Part shown: positions 55,261 to 64,000 of the stretch, in pieces | Layout of the letters: the number at the start of each line of letters is the position of its first letter | Position numbering within the stretch: the first letter of the stretch is position 1 | Assembly: GCA_037954325.1 (NCBI GenBank) | Contig: JBBMNZ010000027.1 | Span: forward strand, 11,232,001-11,296,000 | DNA length: 64,000 bases | Reading direction: 5' to 3' | From: Fistularia commersonii | Taxonomy: Eukaryota; Chordata; Actinopteri; Syngnathiformes; Fistulariidae | The notes under the pieces: model-generated | Seen by the model: the letters and a program-made list of their open reading frames with translations, nothing else | Database searches by the model: none | Told to the model about the DNA's origin: nothing | Made by a program: the position numbers and the translations under genes

Positions 55261-55808
55261 GGACAAGCACCAAGATGCTGAAACCCCGCACGGGGTTAGC
55301 GCTAATAAAGCGCTAACTGTGAGCTAGTATGCTAGCAAACTCTGCGTTGATAACTTAAAGCTCGAGGGGTCGAAAGGATCTACCAGGACGATGGAACTAG
55401 GACAAGTACCAAGATGGCGAAACGCCGCGCGGGTGAACTTCTGCAGGGCTGCAGTTACTTTGGCTCCAGTAGACTAATAAAGCGCTAACTGTGAGCTAGT
55501 ATGCTAACAGGCTCTGCGTTGATAACTTAAAGCTCGAGGCGGTGAAAGGATCTACCAGGACGATGGAAATAGGACAAGCAACAAGATGCTGAAACCCCGC
55601 ATGGGGTTAGCGCTAATAAAGCGCTAACTGTGAGCTAGTATGCTAACAGGCTCTGCGTTGATAACTTAAAGCTCGAGGAGGCGAAAGGATCTACCAGGAC
55701 GATGGAAATAGGACAAGCACCAAGGTGCCGAAACCCGGCGCGGATGAACTTCTGCAGGGCTGCAGTTACTTTGGCTCCGGCAGGCTAATAAAGCGCTAAC
55801 TGTGAGCT
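55261..55808. repeat. Short satellite with alternating 139- and 172-bp units
   Basis: Units start with GGACAAG at 55261, 55400, 55572 and 55711, giving spacings of 139, 172 and 139; the last unit is cut at about 55808. Units 1 and 3 carry GGGGTTAGCGCTAATAAAGC. Units 2 and 4 instead carry TGAACTTCTGCAGGGCTGC and GTTACTTTGGCTCC. All share GCGCTAACTGTGAGCTAG-type sequence, and units 1-3 share GCGTTGATAACTTAAAGCTC. The true repeat is therefore a 311-bp dimer in nearly two copies. Divergence is low. Confidence 0.92.
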
Positions 55809-56079
55809 TGCTCCAAAAGGTTTATGAGCAATTGTTGGCATCACCCCGCCTGCCCTCAGCAGGGGGCGGGTCGTTTGAACACAAGCGTTGATGCCGCACC
55901 CGCGGCGGGCCAAGATCAAGTTTGCATGAGGGCAGCGCATCAAGCCGTCCGTGGTGAAAATGTACGAGTTTGTATTTCAATTTGTTTTGGTTTGTAATTT
56001 GAAGTCATTTAGTGGTTTAGTCGACGCATGTCTGGCATTTATATTTACCTTCTACAATTTCTGAGGTGCATCGCAGCCT
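55809..56079. other. Unique sequence
   Basis: No gene or repeat recognised. Confidence 0.4.
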
Positions 56080-56640
56080 AATCGCTCGCTAAACATCACA
56101 ACTATATCTGGCACTTTCTTCCTTCTGCCTTGTTTCGTTTACGTCACGGAGACGAGAAGGAGGAAAAAATCAAATGAAAGAATCATACAGCTCCGGGCAA
56201 CTGCATTATCAGCTTCTCTGCCTTTGTCAATAAAGAAAGGAGCCAATGTTTGCTCCATCAGCCAGTCCCGCTCAGCAATTGGCCGCCGCCGCCGCTCCTT
56301 CGGCAGGGTTGCAGCTGATTTTCATAAAGTTAAACACCGTTCAACTTGATATTTGTCGCCTCAGCCAAAGAAGCACCTGTTTGCTTTTCTTGCTCATCTG
56401 GCTCTTATTATGAATCCATGATTAGTCCACAGTTTTTATTTCTTCCTCTTTTGTTTGACCTTTCTTTTGCCGGGATTAAATTCAGATGTAAGATGTCACT
56501 GTTACTCGCAGGAGAAGCATCCTTTTTCGAAACGCATTACAAATCATAGCGAAAGTGCCGCGATTAATGGATTGAATGCGGCTCTGCTGGTGCAGGAGCT
56601 CTGAATAATTAACAGTAATTAAGACTATGTGCACGAACAG
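56080..56640. promoter_or_regulatory. Candidate conserved non-coding block
   Basis: About 560 bases of complex sequence with TTTACGTCACGG (CRE-like), CTTTGTCAATAAAGAAAGG, CAGCAATTGGCC, TTATTATGAATCC, CGATTAATGGATTG and AATAATTAACAGTAATTAAG. Density of homeodomain and SOX-like cores is high. No coding frame persists. Confidence 0.35.
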
Positions 56641-57114
56641 AATGAATTAGGGCGCATTGACGCATCGAGCAACGCTTGTGTTTGTGAACACTGGGAATAA
56701 AGGGCGTCGGAGAGGAAAACCCATCCGGAGCGAGATGCGGTAACTGTCGTCATCAGAGTTAAAATATTCAGGACATCGGACGTCCTGCTATCTTTTGGTC
56801 TCTGGCTCCTCTTGTCGTCGTCGATGTGCAACGGACGTGCGGCCCGACGCCTTGCATGGCGGCTCCACCGCCGTCGGTGTCAGACGGGGTCTAATCTTGG
56901 TTTTGAGAACCTCACAGTACAAAAAAACACTCTACAATGCTTTTCCTTGTGGTCCATCCAGTTGCCCGAAACCATTTTTCAGCAGCCGTGTCCTCCGTTT
57001 GGATTTGTCCAAACGTCCTCTTCTTCTGCAATCAGCCAAAAATTTTCCTCCGTTTTTTTTTTTTTTTTCAAACACCGCCGCATCCCATTGTGGCCTCGGG
57101 TTTTGAACTAACCT
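56641..57114. other. Unique sequence
   Basis: T run at 57052-57068. The three overlapping plus frames at 56795-57161 have no domain I know. Confidence 0.4.
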
Positions 57115-57245
57115 TCAGATGGGTGCTATTAATGAGACGATCCTTCATGCTAACACATTAGGGACTGCATTAGATTTTGTATTAATAATCAAACAATCTT
57201 AAAAGCATTATCAATAATCATATGAATATAACATGAATAATGCAC
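57115..57245. promoter_or_regulatory. Candidate conserved non-coding element
   Basis: GGTGCTATTAATGAGACG, TTTGTATTAATAATC and ATTATCAATAATCATATG form an extremely TAAT-rich but non-repetitive island. Confidence 0.3.
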
Positions 57246-57509
57246 GGCTGCTGCCCCGAGGCGGATTTCCCGCTAAACTCCTGTTGTGCGGGACATGAGC
57301 GCGACACGGTGGCGTGATCAAATGGCGGCACACACTCCAGTGACCTTACACCCGCTAGCCTTTCTTCCCGCAGCGGAATCCAAGCTGGCCATCTCGCCTT
57401 TTCCATTCGATCCACCTGGCAGCGCGCCCTGGCCTTGTTTGCAACGGTTTGCTCGCAGCAAAACTGGGAAAAATACAAACTTTTGTATTTCCAAAGGGCG
57501 GATCCGGGA

Positions 57510-57511
<2 letters not shown>
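57246..57511. other. Unique sequence
   Basis: No gene or repeat recognised. Confidence 0.4.
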
Positions 57512-57540
<29 letters not shown>

Positions 57541-57901
57541 CTGGATCCAAGACAACTGGCTAGTAGATGATTTTCAACCGTGAAAAACTTAATGCAAAAC
57601 TAATGCAAAACTGAATGCAAAAACTAAACTTTGGTACAAGAGCGTGTACACGTCAGCAAAGTAGCTTGAACTACAATCCCAGAAGCCATTTGTACTCCTG
57701 AAACTCGGCATGTCCGTTTGTAGCGCGGACGATTTATAAATGGAGTGTGTGAGTCCGAAACTGGTAGGCAACATCAGACATCTGCAGGAGTGACACGGAT
57801 CCTTCTAGTCCAGGACACCGATTCTACAATATAGGATTTTGGATAATGTAGTCGTTCTCTCATATGAATCATATGATATTGTACATTTAGCAACGTCATT
57901 A
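57512..57901 (-). mobile_element. Poly-A-ended retroposon of unknown family, copy 2
   Basis: On the plus strand it starts with a T run of about 24 (57512-57535) and AAATCCTGGATCCAAGACAA, and then tracks copy 1 (32280-32672) to ATCATATGATATTGTAC. It keeps ACTACAATCCCAGAAGCC at 57670-57687. A short internal duplication (TAATGCAAAAC) distinguishes it. Source RNA unknown. Confidence 0.65.
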
Positions 57902-58510
57902 GTAGATAGCGTCATCCCAAACTCTGCAAACTTGTTGAAAATGACATTTTTTTTTTAGCTGATAATGAAAATGCCGATTTTTACATATTTTTGGTCACTC
58001 GTGAGCTTTGTTGACACTATGCCTGAATTAGGCAATTATGGTAAGATGTCCCTCTATTGGTCCTGCAATGGGGAGATAATAGTTTAAAATCCCAATATCA
58101 TCTCAAATAAAACAATGCACCTTACTCAGCAGAAACCAAACAAGCGACTAATTAATCAGCGATCAATTCTATTGATAGGTAACTAAATGCAAGGCGTGAG
58201 AAACATCCCTCCAGCCTATATCAACATATCAGCATTGTACTGCTTTGGGTAGACATGATTATTAGTGACTCTGAGGGCTTAGACGTGTTAAAATTGGGTG
58301 CCAATAAAAACACAATGGGGTGTCATGATGGATGGTTCCCTCGGGAGTAACTCGGCCAATCAGAGCTTCCCGTGAAAACAAACAAACCATCAGCGCAAGC
58401 TTTACCCCTCCCATTTATTTGGTGGCTGTCCGCACGAGGGCCATTATTTAATTTCACTGCCGCTCTCAAATTGAGACTGATAATTTTGGACCCCTGGCTT
58501 CCAAACGCTC
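57902..58510. promoter_or_regulatory. Candidate conserved non-coding block
   Basis: 58000-58365 contains GGCAATTATGG, CAATATCATCTC, GCGACTAATTAATCAGCG, TTCTATTGATAGG, ATGATTATTAGTGAC and CCAATAAAAACAC. 58370-58505 contains CCCATTTATTTGG and GGCCATTATTTAATTTC. The longest run-free, complex AT-rich stretch of the right half. Confidence 0.35.
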
Positions 58511-58744
58511 AGGCGTTTCCTGCTGGAAGCTCGGCACGGCGCCGCTCCGGCAGGCCGCCGTCCGTGACCCAGTTGGCTGTAGCGGCGTGGGAGGGACCAT
58601 TATCTCGGCGAGACAGTGAGAAATGGGGGCGAGGGGACGCGGGGGGGGGGGGGGGGCACAATGAGAAGGTGGGGCGACTACGTTTTGTTTTTGTTTTTTT
58701 TTTCCTCCGGCAGCACTTTCCTCGGCCTGCCAGGGCCTCCCGGG
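58511..58744. other. Unique GC-rich sequence with a poly-G run
   Basis: About 17 consecutive G at 58640-58656 and a T-rich tract at 58683-58702. Overlapping frames on both strands are artefacts. Confidence 0.5.
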
Positions 58745-58860
58745 TTTGTGCAATCTCTCAGTGTCAACATCGTCCTGTAAGGCAGATTCAATTAAGATTA
58801 CGCCACTTGCGGAGAGCGAGAGTGACAGGGGTCAGTTTGATTTCGCCGATTGGCTTTGTG
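58745..58860. promoter_or_regulatory. Candidate non-coding element
   Basis: GATTCAATTAAGATTACGCC and CGATTGGC in complex sequence, ending at a T run (58866-58887). Confidence 0.25.
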
Positions 58861-58949
58861 CTTTTGTTTTTTTTTTTTTTTTTTTTTGTCGTTTCACCCC
58901 CCCGTCTCAGGTAACCGCCCCGTTTCCCCCGGCCACCCGGACCGGGACA

Positions 58950-59690
58950 CTGAAGAAAAGCGTTTTGAAGTGATGAGTCCGTACAGTATCTCCCTGCGGT
59001 ATGATAGATAGCTCACCTCCGTGGGTGTTGGAAAGCTTTAAAACTCGGCCTTTACGGCCTCTAATAGACCCGAGGCCTGGCACTGCCACAATGGCGTGAC
59101 CTCAGTTCTGCCGGGGTCGCCGCGCTCTAGCTGGGTTAACACTACACCCAGATTTTACCCCACAGCTGCAAGTCATTACAATGCCCCATAAAAAAAAAAG
59201 TGGGCAGCCAAATGAGGGGTGCAAGCCGCCGTTAAAGAGGTGAAGAGGACGACCGCGGGGGCGAATTGAGAAGTGGGTAAAGAAGGGGGAGGCGGGGCGG
59301 GTGAGAGGTGGAGAATGAAAACAGAAGCATTAAGTCATTAGGGTCCATTGTTGCGCTCAAACGGCCGCCACACAAGCTCTCTGTGAATGGGAAATGGAGC
59401 TTAATGACCTGAAAAGGGACTTCAAAAGCCGCGACAATAGATGAGAAGGGGAGGCCCCACTCGAATGTCACTCTGCCACTTATTGCTCGGTTGGAGAATG
59501 GAGGGGCTGTTTAGATTGGTAATGTGATGAAAGTAAAACCAGCTCGGTGCTTCCTATGGAAATATCTCCTTTTCCCCTTCGCTGAGAGTCCCTTTTTAAA
59601 TAAATAGTCGTGGGAGCAATTGATCCATGAATACTCATTCATTTGTCTAAATTGTTGCGTTAGCATTGGCTGAACTGTATTCAAATAAAG
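58950..59690. promoter_or_regulatory. Candidate conserved non-coding islands
   Basis: 58965-59105 (GGTATGATAGATAGC, GGCCTCTAATAGACC), 59315-59440 (GCATTAAGTCATTAGGG, GGAGCTTAATGACC) and 59470-59690 (TTAGATTGGTAATGTG, GAGCAATTGATCC, GAATACTCATTCATTTG) are complex and run-free. No coding. Confidence 0.3.
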
Positions 59691-59706
59691 CGAAAGGAGG
59701 TCGAGG

Positions 59707-59732
59707 GAGTGTGTGTGTGTGTGTGTGTGTGC
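59707..59732. repeat. (TG)n microsatellite
   Basis: About 12 TG units followed by a G run. Confidence 0.9.
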
Positions 59733-59811
59733 GGGGGGTGTTTACGGGAGGAGGATCGTATCGTTGTGTATCTCTACCCGAGCCCAAAAACATTTCTGGT
59801 GTGCAGCGGCG

Positions 59812-59930
59812 ACATGAAGCCACTCGGAATGAGGCGTGAATCGTCTCCAAGTGAAGAAATTCAAGTCCGCTCGCCGAGACGAGAGGTTTTCGACGAGACT
59901 TCGCCACGATCTGGATGAACCTGCAGAGAA
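59812..59930 (+). repeat. Dispersed repeat related to the 7320-7450 hairpin arms
   Basis: GACATGAAGCCACTCGGAATG, GTGAAGAAATTCAAGTCCG and a GACGAGACTTCGCCACGATC-type end recall a widely dispersed fish motif. The 7418-7444 arm shares GAAGAAATTCAAGTCC. The unit is short, with unclear borders. Confidence 0.5.
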
Positions 59931-60131
59931 AAGGTCACTTGTTCCAACCCCGTGCCGATCCGGAGTCCAGATCTGAAACCAAGGTGGCACCTCGAATGGA
60001 CGTCAACAAGCGAGTAGTTGCGTTTCTTTCTATTTTACAATCAGCGCCTCGGCGTAACAGCAAAGAGCTCGCCGGTAGGATTCCGACCTTTCCTGTATGG
60101 AGCCTCCGTGTTCTCCACGCGTCCCAAAACA

Positions 60132-60250
60132 CGGGGCGGCGTGGCGCAGCCATCTCCCTTGGAACCAAATAGTCCTGGTTTGATTCCCGGCTTCTCCCAA
60201 TGCGTCAAAGTGTTGCTGAGCAAAACACAGAAGCCCTGAGTGGCGCCGTG
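60132..60250 (+). repeat. tRNA-headed SINE, head part
   Basis: GGGGCGGCGTGGCGCAGCC includes an A-box-like TGGCGCAGCC at 60142-60151. GGTTTGATTCC at 60178-60188 is a B box with one change. The copy then departs from the family after CCAATGCGTCAAAGTG, so only the head is certain. Confidence 0.65.
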
Positions 60251-60523
60251 AGACGGCAGCTGTAAATGCAGAGAAGGAATATCTTGCAAGGGATGATAAT
60301 AAGATAGATAACAAACAGATTAGTTTAGTCGAGTCTCTGCTTTTCGCAGATGATGTGGTTCTGTTGGCTTCATCAGGCCGCGCGCGAGTCTCCGGTTCGC
60401 AACCGAGCGTGAAGCGGCCTGGATGAAGATCGGCACCTCCAATTCCGAGACCAAGGTGCTCGAAAGGTCCTGCCCCAAGTGGAGGAGTTCAAGTATCTCT
60501 GGGTCACGTTCACGAGTAAGGGG

Positions 60524-60602
60524 AGGATGGATGGATGGATGGATGGATGGATGGATGGATGGATGGATGGATGGATGGATGGATGGATGGATGGATGGAT
60601 GG
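60524..60602. repeat. (GGAT)n microsatellite inside a reverse transcriptase fragment
   Basis: About 19 perfect GGAT units. They fall exactly at the GRM-to-EID junction of the coding relic, where the original sequence probably had a GGATGGA-like seed. Confidence 0.95.
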
Positions 60603-60795
60603 CGCAGGAGATCGACAAGCAGTTTGGTACGACGTCTGCTGCCATGCCGACTGTACCGGTCGGTCATGGTGAATTCACCGGTCATTCTACGTTCCCATCC
60701 TCACCTACGGTCACGGGCTGCGGTTGGCTACCGAAAGATTAAGTGTATGGAAGCAGCCGAAATGAGTTTCCCCCTGGAGGATGGCCGGACTCTCC

Positions 60796-60803
60796 CTTTG
60801 GAG
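60796..60803. repeat. hAT target-site duplication, left copy
   Basis: CTTTGGAG, 6 of 8 identical to 62076-62083. Confidence 0.8.
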
Positions 60804-60969
60804 CACATATGTCAAAGTCAAGGCCCGGAAACAAATTATCTCTGGCCCCTGCCGGTGTTTTGAACGCACCAATACTACATTCCCCACAATGCAAGGGTAC
60901 CCTTTGGTTTCATTCTTCATCAGCAGTCAGAGCAGATGTCAAATTTCAGCCACCTCCTCCCCAAAAACG

Positions 60970-61348
60970 GCTGAACGAAAGGTGGACGCCGAGAACAGGG
61001 GAATTCAAGGCAGGTGGGAGGCAGAGTTCATGTTCACGGAGGTAAAAGGCAAACCTGTGTGTCTTTCATATGGATAGAGTTTGGCTGCAGATGCGGATAG
61101 AAAACTTGACCATGAAAGAGAGGCTCTCTACCACTGAGTTCCCGAGCGCACGGTTTGCCGATAAACTCAACATTCTTGCCGTCAACTTCCGACGACGATT
61201 TGCTGACTTGGAAGCCCAAAAAAGCAGGTTTGCACTGCGGTTGACGTGGAAAGCGCACCATCAAACCTACAAATGGAGCCAGACCCCGAACATTGATGAA
61301 CTTATAGAAAAGATGAGACGCCACCAAGTATCAGACTCAGACAAGTGA
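60970..61348 (+). pseudogene. hAT transposase relic, N-terminus joined to C-terminal part
   Basis: Residues encoded at 60970-61075 match the N-terminal, finger-proximal part of GTF2IRD2/ZBED-like hAT transposases. Those at 61118-61231 match a region far downstream in the same proteins (FxxRFADxEAQKSxF, at 61187-61231). The catalytic DDE portion between is deleted, and a stop (61075-61077) and frame change lie at the junction. Not functional. Based on recalled family sequence. Confidence 0.75.
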
Positions 61349-61550
61349 TCATCACAGAGCATGAACGTATTTTTAGTTTTTAATTCAGTGAAATTTTTAA
61401 ATTCGTTTCTACAAGACATGTGAACTTTCTTTTGTCTATGTGCCGTAGATTTTTGTATTTTAATTTATTGTATTTTATTCATTTATATATATTTTTCAGT
61501 CAATGGATTTATTTTTCAGCTAATGGACTAATCACAGATAGGAGCCATCA

Positions 61551-61898
61551 GAAATAATACAACTGATTTGATTTATTTCTTTTTATTTTCTTATTTTACT
61601 ATTCGAAAGCAGTAATTGATATGATCATAGAGCAGCAGAAATAATACAACTGGTTTGATTTATTTATTTTTATTTTCTTATTTTACTATTCAAAAGCAGT
61701 AATTGATATGATCATAGAGCAGCAGAAATAATACAACTGGTTTGATTTATTTATTTTTATTTTCTTATTTTACTATTCAAAAGCAGTAATTGATATGATC
61801 ATAGAGCAGCAGAAATAATACAACTGATTTGATTTATTTCTTTTTATTTTCTTATTTTACTATTCGAAAGCAGTAATTGATATGATCATAGAGCAGCA
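61551..61898. repeat. Four-copy 87-bp tandem array inside the hAT element
   Basis: GAAATAATAC starts copies at 61551, 61638, 61725 and 61812. The four units fill exactly 348 bases. Copies 1 and 4 share ACTGATTTG, TTTCTTTTT and ATTCGAAAGC. Copies 2 and 3 share ACTGGTTTG, TTTATTTTT and ATTCAAAAGC. Confidence 0.95.
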
Positions 61899-62075
61899 TG
61901 ATATGGAATTTTCTGTTTATAATGCAAGCAATTTCATTTATGCATTTAGGTCTTTGTTCAATAGGCTATGTTCGTTCAGTTCAATATGTTTTAATAAACA
62001 CTGAATTATTCCGGCCCACGGCTTGTAACACATTTGTTTTTGTGGCCCTCCGTGTATTTGACATTGACATCCCTG

Positions 62076-62171
62076 CTTTAGAAATCGGGTGAAAAATCGG
62101 GTCATCCGGGTGGAGCTCGGAGCAGAGCCCGCTCCGGGTAAACTGGGGGAAGATGGATGGATGGATGGATG
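62076..62171 (+). mobile_element. LINE right part after the hAT insertion, with (GGAT)n tail
   Basis: CTTTAGAAATCGGGTGAAAA, then TCGGGTCATCCGGGTGGAGC and TCGGAGCAGAGCCCGCTCC, continue the reverse transcriptase C-terminal coding of the LINE. Sequence after it is deleted down to GGGGGAAGATGGATGGATGG, the usual tail of the family. The first eight bases are the hAT target duplication. Confidence 0.75.
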
Positions 62172-62211
62172 GAAGTATAATAAAAATAATAATTATAATG
62201 AATAAATAAAA

Positions 62212-62368
62212 ACCTGCAGGAGGTTCCTTGGAGATGTCTTGTGGATGAAAGCGCGTGTTTCTATATGTGGCCCCGCGATCAACCGGCTGAACGCCGCTTC
62301 TCGGCCGGTAACAGCTGGGAAAGCCTCCAGCCACCCTGAGCGATAATGACCGAATGAATGAACGAGTA
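62212..62368 (+). repeat. tRNA-headed SINE, body and tail
   Basis: CCTGCAGGAGGTTCCTTGGAG, GTGTTTCTATATGTGGCCCC, GCCGGTAACAGCTGGGAAAG and CCACCCTGAGCGATAATGACC with GAATGAATGAACGAG form the 3' half of the family. The matching head may be the one at 60132, with the LINE/hAT mosaic lying between. Confidence 0.65.
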
Positions 62369-62539
62369 ACTGGAATCGCGATGAAGATCCCCCGCTCACG
62401 TTTACGGCCAAGCAGCTGCAGACCGTAATCGTGCGAGCCGTTTTACAATTAGCCTGACTCATGATGGCATTTTTATTTTATTTTTTTTTTTCCAGAGAGA
62501 GAGGGCTGTTTCCGAGAAGAATTTCATACCGGTCAATCA
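62369..62539. other. Unique sequence
   Basis: T run at 62481-62491. Nothing recognised. Confidence 0.4.
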
Positions 62540-62770
62540 TTTGCATCGCCGCCCCGCTACCGTATATAGTAAAAGGCTCCACATAAAGCCAACTGTCCAT
62601 TTTCTAAATGGATTATATGTAGCAGAAGGCGGCATAAAAATCAAGTGGCCAGTACATGAATGAGCAGAAAATGCGTTTTTGTATTCTTTGTGAGGATTCA
62701 AGCACCTCGTATCTGTCCGAGTCAGGTGTCTATAAGTCTCTCGGTAAGACCGACTTACTACAGTACAGTA
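62540..62770. promoter_or_regulatory. Candidate conserved non-coding element
   Basis: TCTAAATGGATTATATG, GGCGGCATAAAAATC, GTACATGAATGAGC and GTATTCTTTGTG in continuous complex sequence. Confidence 0.3.
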
Positions 62771-63419
62771 GTTTGCTATCCTGAGGCGATGAGACACACA
62801 AACACACACACACTCGCGAGCTTGAACTCATAAACCATGTAACTATTCGGCCTCCAACAGGCAGACGGACCGCTTTATTTTGACCGTGAGCCTACAGGCC
62901 CCATATGCACCAAGAAAAACATAAACAAACAAACCCCCGGTCAACAACAGCAACGCGCTCATACACTGACGCTATTGTCTGACGCCGATACAAATGTTTC
63001 ACATTCGGGTAAAACCTCGGGGCGAATCGGGCGTCTTTCTCAATCTGGGCAGGTGAAAAATTCGCCTCACCGCCCGCCAGGCTGCAGGTGTTGCGCCTGT
63101 AACAACACTGTTGTTGTGTGGAGACCTACAGAAAGGCGCAGAGTGTGTGTGTGTGTATGTGTGTGCAGAATTTGCTTTGTTTCTCCGTCGCGGACGATTT
63201 CTTGGCAAAGCTCGCCGATCCGCCTTGTTGGCAAGTTGCGGGACTGTAGTCCACAGTAGGTACGAGGTGTTTGAAAGAACCGCTTTGATCCAGACAAAGC
63301 CGTCCAGAAAACCAGCAGTGGGAATAATCAGATATTAAGGGGGCTTTTTATCCGCCTGCCCCGCGCGTTCATTACCGATACCGGGTTTTGGCTTCAGGCG
63401 AGCAACCAACAATGCACAG
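62771..63419. other. Unique sequence with CA/TG tracts
   Basis: CA at 62792-62811 and TG at 63143-63164. Small frames lack domains. Confidence 0.45.
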
Positions 63420-63720
63420 TAGGACGCGGAGGACAACTCCATTGAATGCTGCGCCTCCAAACCCCCTCCCAATGAGATTTATCATAAATTTAATTTCCCT
63501 GAAACCAAACTGCGGCAATCGGTCTTTGAAAATTTGGCATTGATTGGACAGCGAGTACCCCCCTTCACACACACACACACACACACACACACCAAACCAC
63601 CCACCGATGCGGCCTGAATTAAGAAGAAGGGCCTCGCCGCTAATTACGCCCTCCCAGTCTAATAGAGGCGCCCTGTTAAACAAACAATTGATCCCCACTT
63701 AACACGTGTACCCACGTTAG
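63420..63720. promoter_or_regulatory. Candidate non-coding islands around (CA)n
   Basis: 63430-63560 (GAGATTTATCATAAATTTAATTTCC-like sequence, GGCATTGATTGG) and 63610-63715 (CTGAATTAAG, GCTAATTACGCC, ACAAACAATTGATCC) flank a CA tract at 63568-63592. Confidence 0.3.
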
Positions 63721-64000
63721 CAAAACACAATTTGCCAATTTGCCAAAGGCAACAGAAACAGGAGAGGGAGAAGGAGAGACGGATGGAGCGCGAGGAAAGA
63801 GGGGGATGCCCGCGATCGTGAGAAGGAGGCGGGACGGCGAAAACACCGGGAAGGAGGGAAGACGGGAGGAGGCGCCGTGCAGGCGGGATCCCCGAACGCG
63901 TCCGATATCGGCTGAATGTTCGTGCGTCCAATCTGGAGGACGTCCCGATTTCGTCGTGCTTCTCCACGTAACTTTCATTATTCGAATGAGTTTCCACATT
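63721..64000. other. Purine-rich unique sequence at the window end
   Basis: GGAGAGGGAGAAGGAGAGACG-type sequence. The two minus frames here are antisense artefacts. Confidence 0.4.

Larger units (their letters stand above)
60320..60803 (+). pseudogene. Non-LTR retrotransposon reverse transcriptase fragment, left part of a split LINE
   Basis: GAGTCTCTGCTTTTCGC encodes SLLFADDVVLLAS with the FADD box at 60343-60354. Further on come STSNSETKVLE-type, VEEFKYLWVTFTSKGRM, and AQEIDKQFGTTSAAM pieces in changing frames. The last recognisable word is CMEAAEMSF followed by LSL near 60795. Between GRM and AQEID a (GGAT)n array replaces a short peptide. At least two internal deletions and several frameshifts are present. 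The LINE is cut by the hAT element at 60804 and resumes at 62076. The family is a fish LINE with an ATGG-type tail; I do not name the clade. Confidence 0.8.
60804..62075 (+). mobile_element. hAT element, internally deleted, inserted in a LINE
   Basis: Ends CACATATGTCAAAGTCAA (60804) and the inverted TTGACATTGACATCCCTG (62058-62075) agree over ATGTCAA-GTCAA. Flanking CTTTGGAG and CTTTAGAA form the 8-bp target duplication. Inside, a frame to 61077 gives AERKVDAENRG and WEAEFMFTEVKGKPVCL, the start of a BED-finger/hAT transposase. Right after it another frame (61070-61348) gives TTEFPSARFADKL and RRRFADLEAQKSRF, from the C-terminal half. The middle of the transposase is missing. The 3' part carries a four-copy 87-bp array and CGGCCCACGGCTTGTAACAC, a typical subterminal word. 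Confidence 0.9.

Overview
The window reads as a gene-poor stretch of a teleost fish nuclear genome. Three things point there: very dense (CA/TG)n microsatellites and long A/T homopolymers, families of dispersed repeats that I recognise from fish genomes (a tRNA-headed SINE-like family, hAT, Tc1 and pogo/Tigger miniature elements, RTE-like and other non-LTR retrotransposon fragments), and eukaryote-style sequence with no operon-like coding. I can support no complete host protein-coding gene, no rRNA, no functional tRNA and no CRISPR array. Almost all open frames are short, run through simple repeats and lack homology I recognise. The only convincing coding signal is broken transposon protein.

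Layout: 1-10.5 kb is mostly unique sequence with AT-rich, homeodomain-motif-rich islands that look like conserved non-coding elements, plus one SINE, an inverted repeat and a textbook MITE. 10.5-17.8 kb is a transposon cluster (pogo/Tigger-like MITE, LINE tail, hAT-derived MITE pair, degraded Tigger transposase, a SINE with a nested hAT element). 17.8-30 kb is again mainly unique with candidate regulatory islands and simple repeats. 30.3-35.9 kb holds a 5'-truncated LINE with a perfect 17-bp target-site duplication, SINEs, a retroposon and a Tc1-type MITE. 36-40 kb is unique and includes a CpG-rich spot with a weak promoter/first-exon look. 40-46.4 kb is a second transposon cluster (a hAT element with TSD, a roughly 950-bp DNA transposon, a SINE-derived array, a second Tigger-like MITE). 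46.4-51 kb and 52.4-54.4 kb are unique with candidate enhancers. 51.2-52.2 kb is one DNA transposon with an internal repeat series. 54.5-55.8 kb holds a LINE tail, a SINE and a short higher-order satellite. 56-59.7 kb is the richest run of candidate non-coding conserved islands. 59.8-62.4 kb is a nested mosaic: SINE and LINE fragments, with a 1.27-kb hAT element inserted in the LINE. The rest is unique.

Nothing here behaves as a set of genes working together. The most economical reading, which is inference, is a regulatory gene desert beside a developmental gene, with transposons and microsatellites between the regulatory islands. I found no convincing new biological system. The best-supported unusual objects are the nested LINE/hAT mosaic with its 87-bp ABBA array, the LINE with a perfect TSD, the alternating 139/172-bp satellite, and a Tigger-like MITE whose two copies keep three CCAAT boxes at identical spacing.
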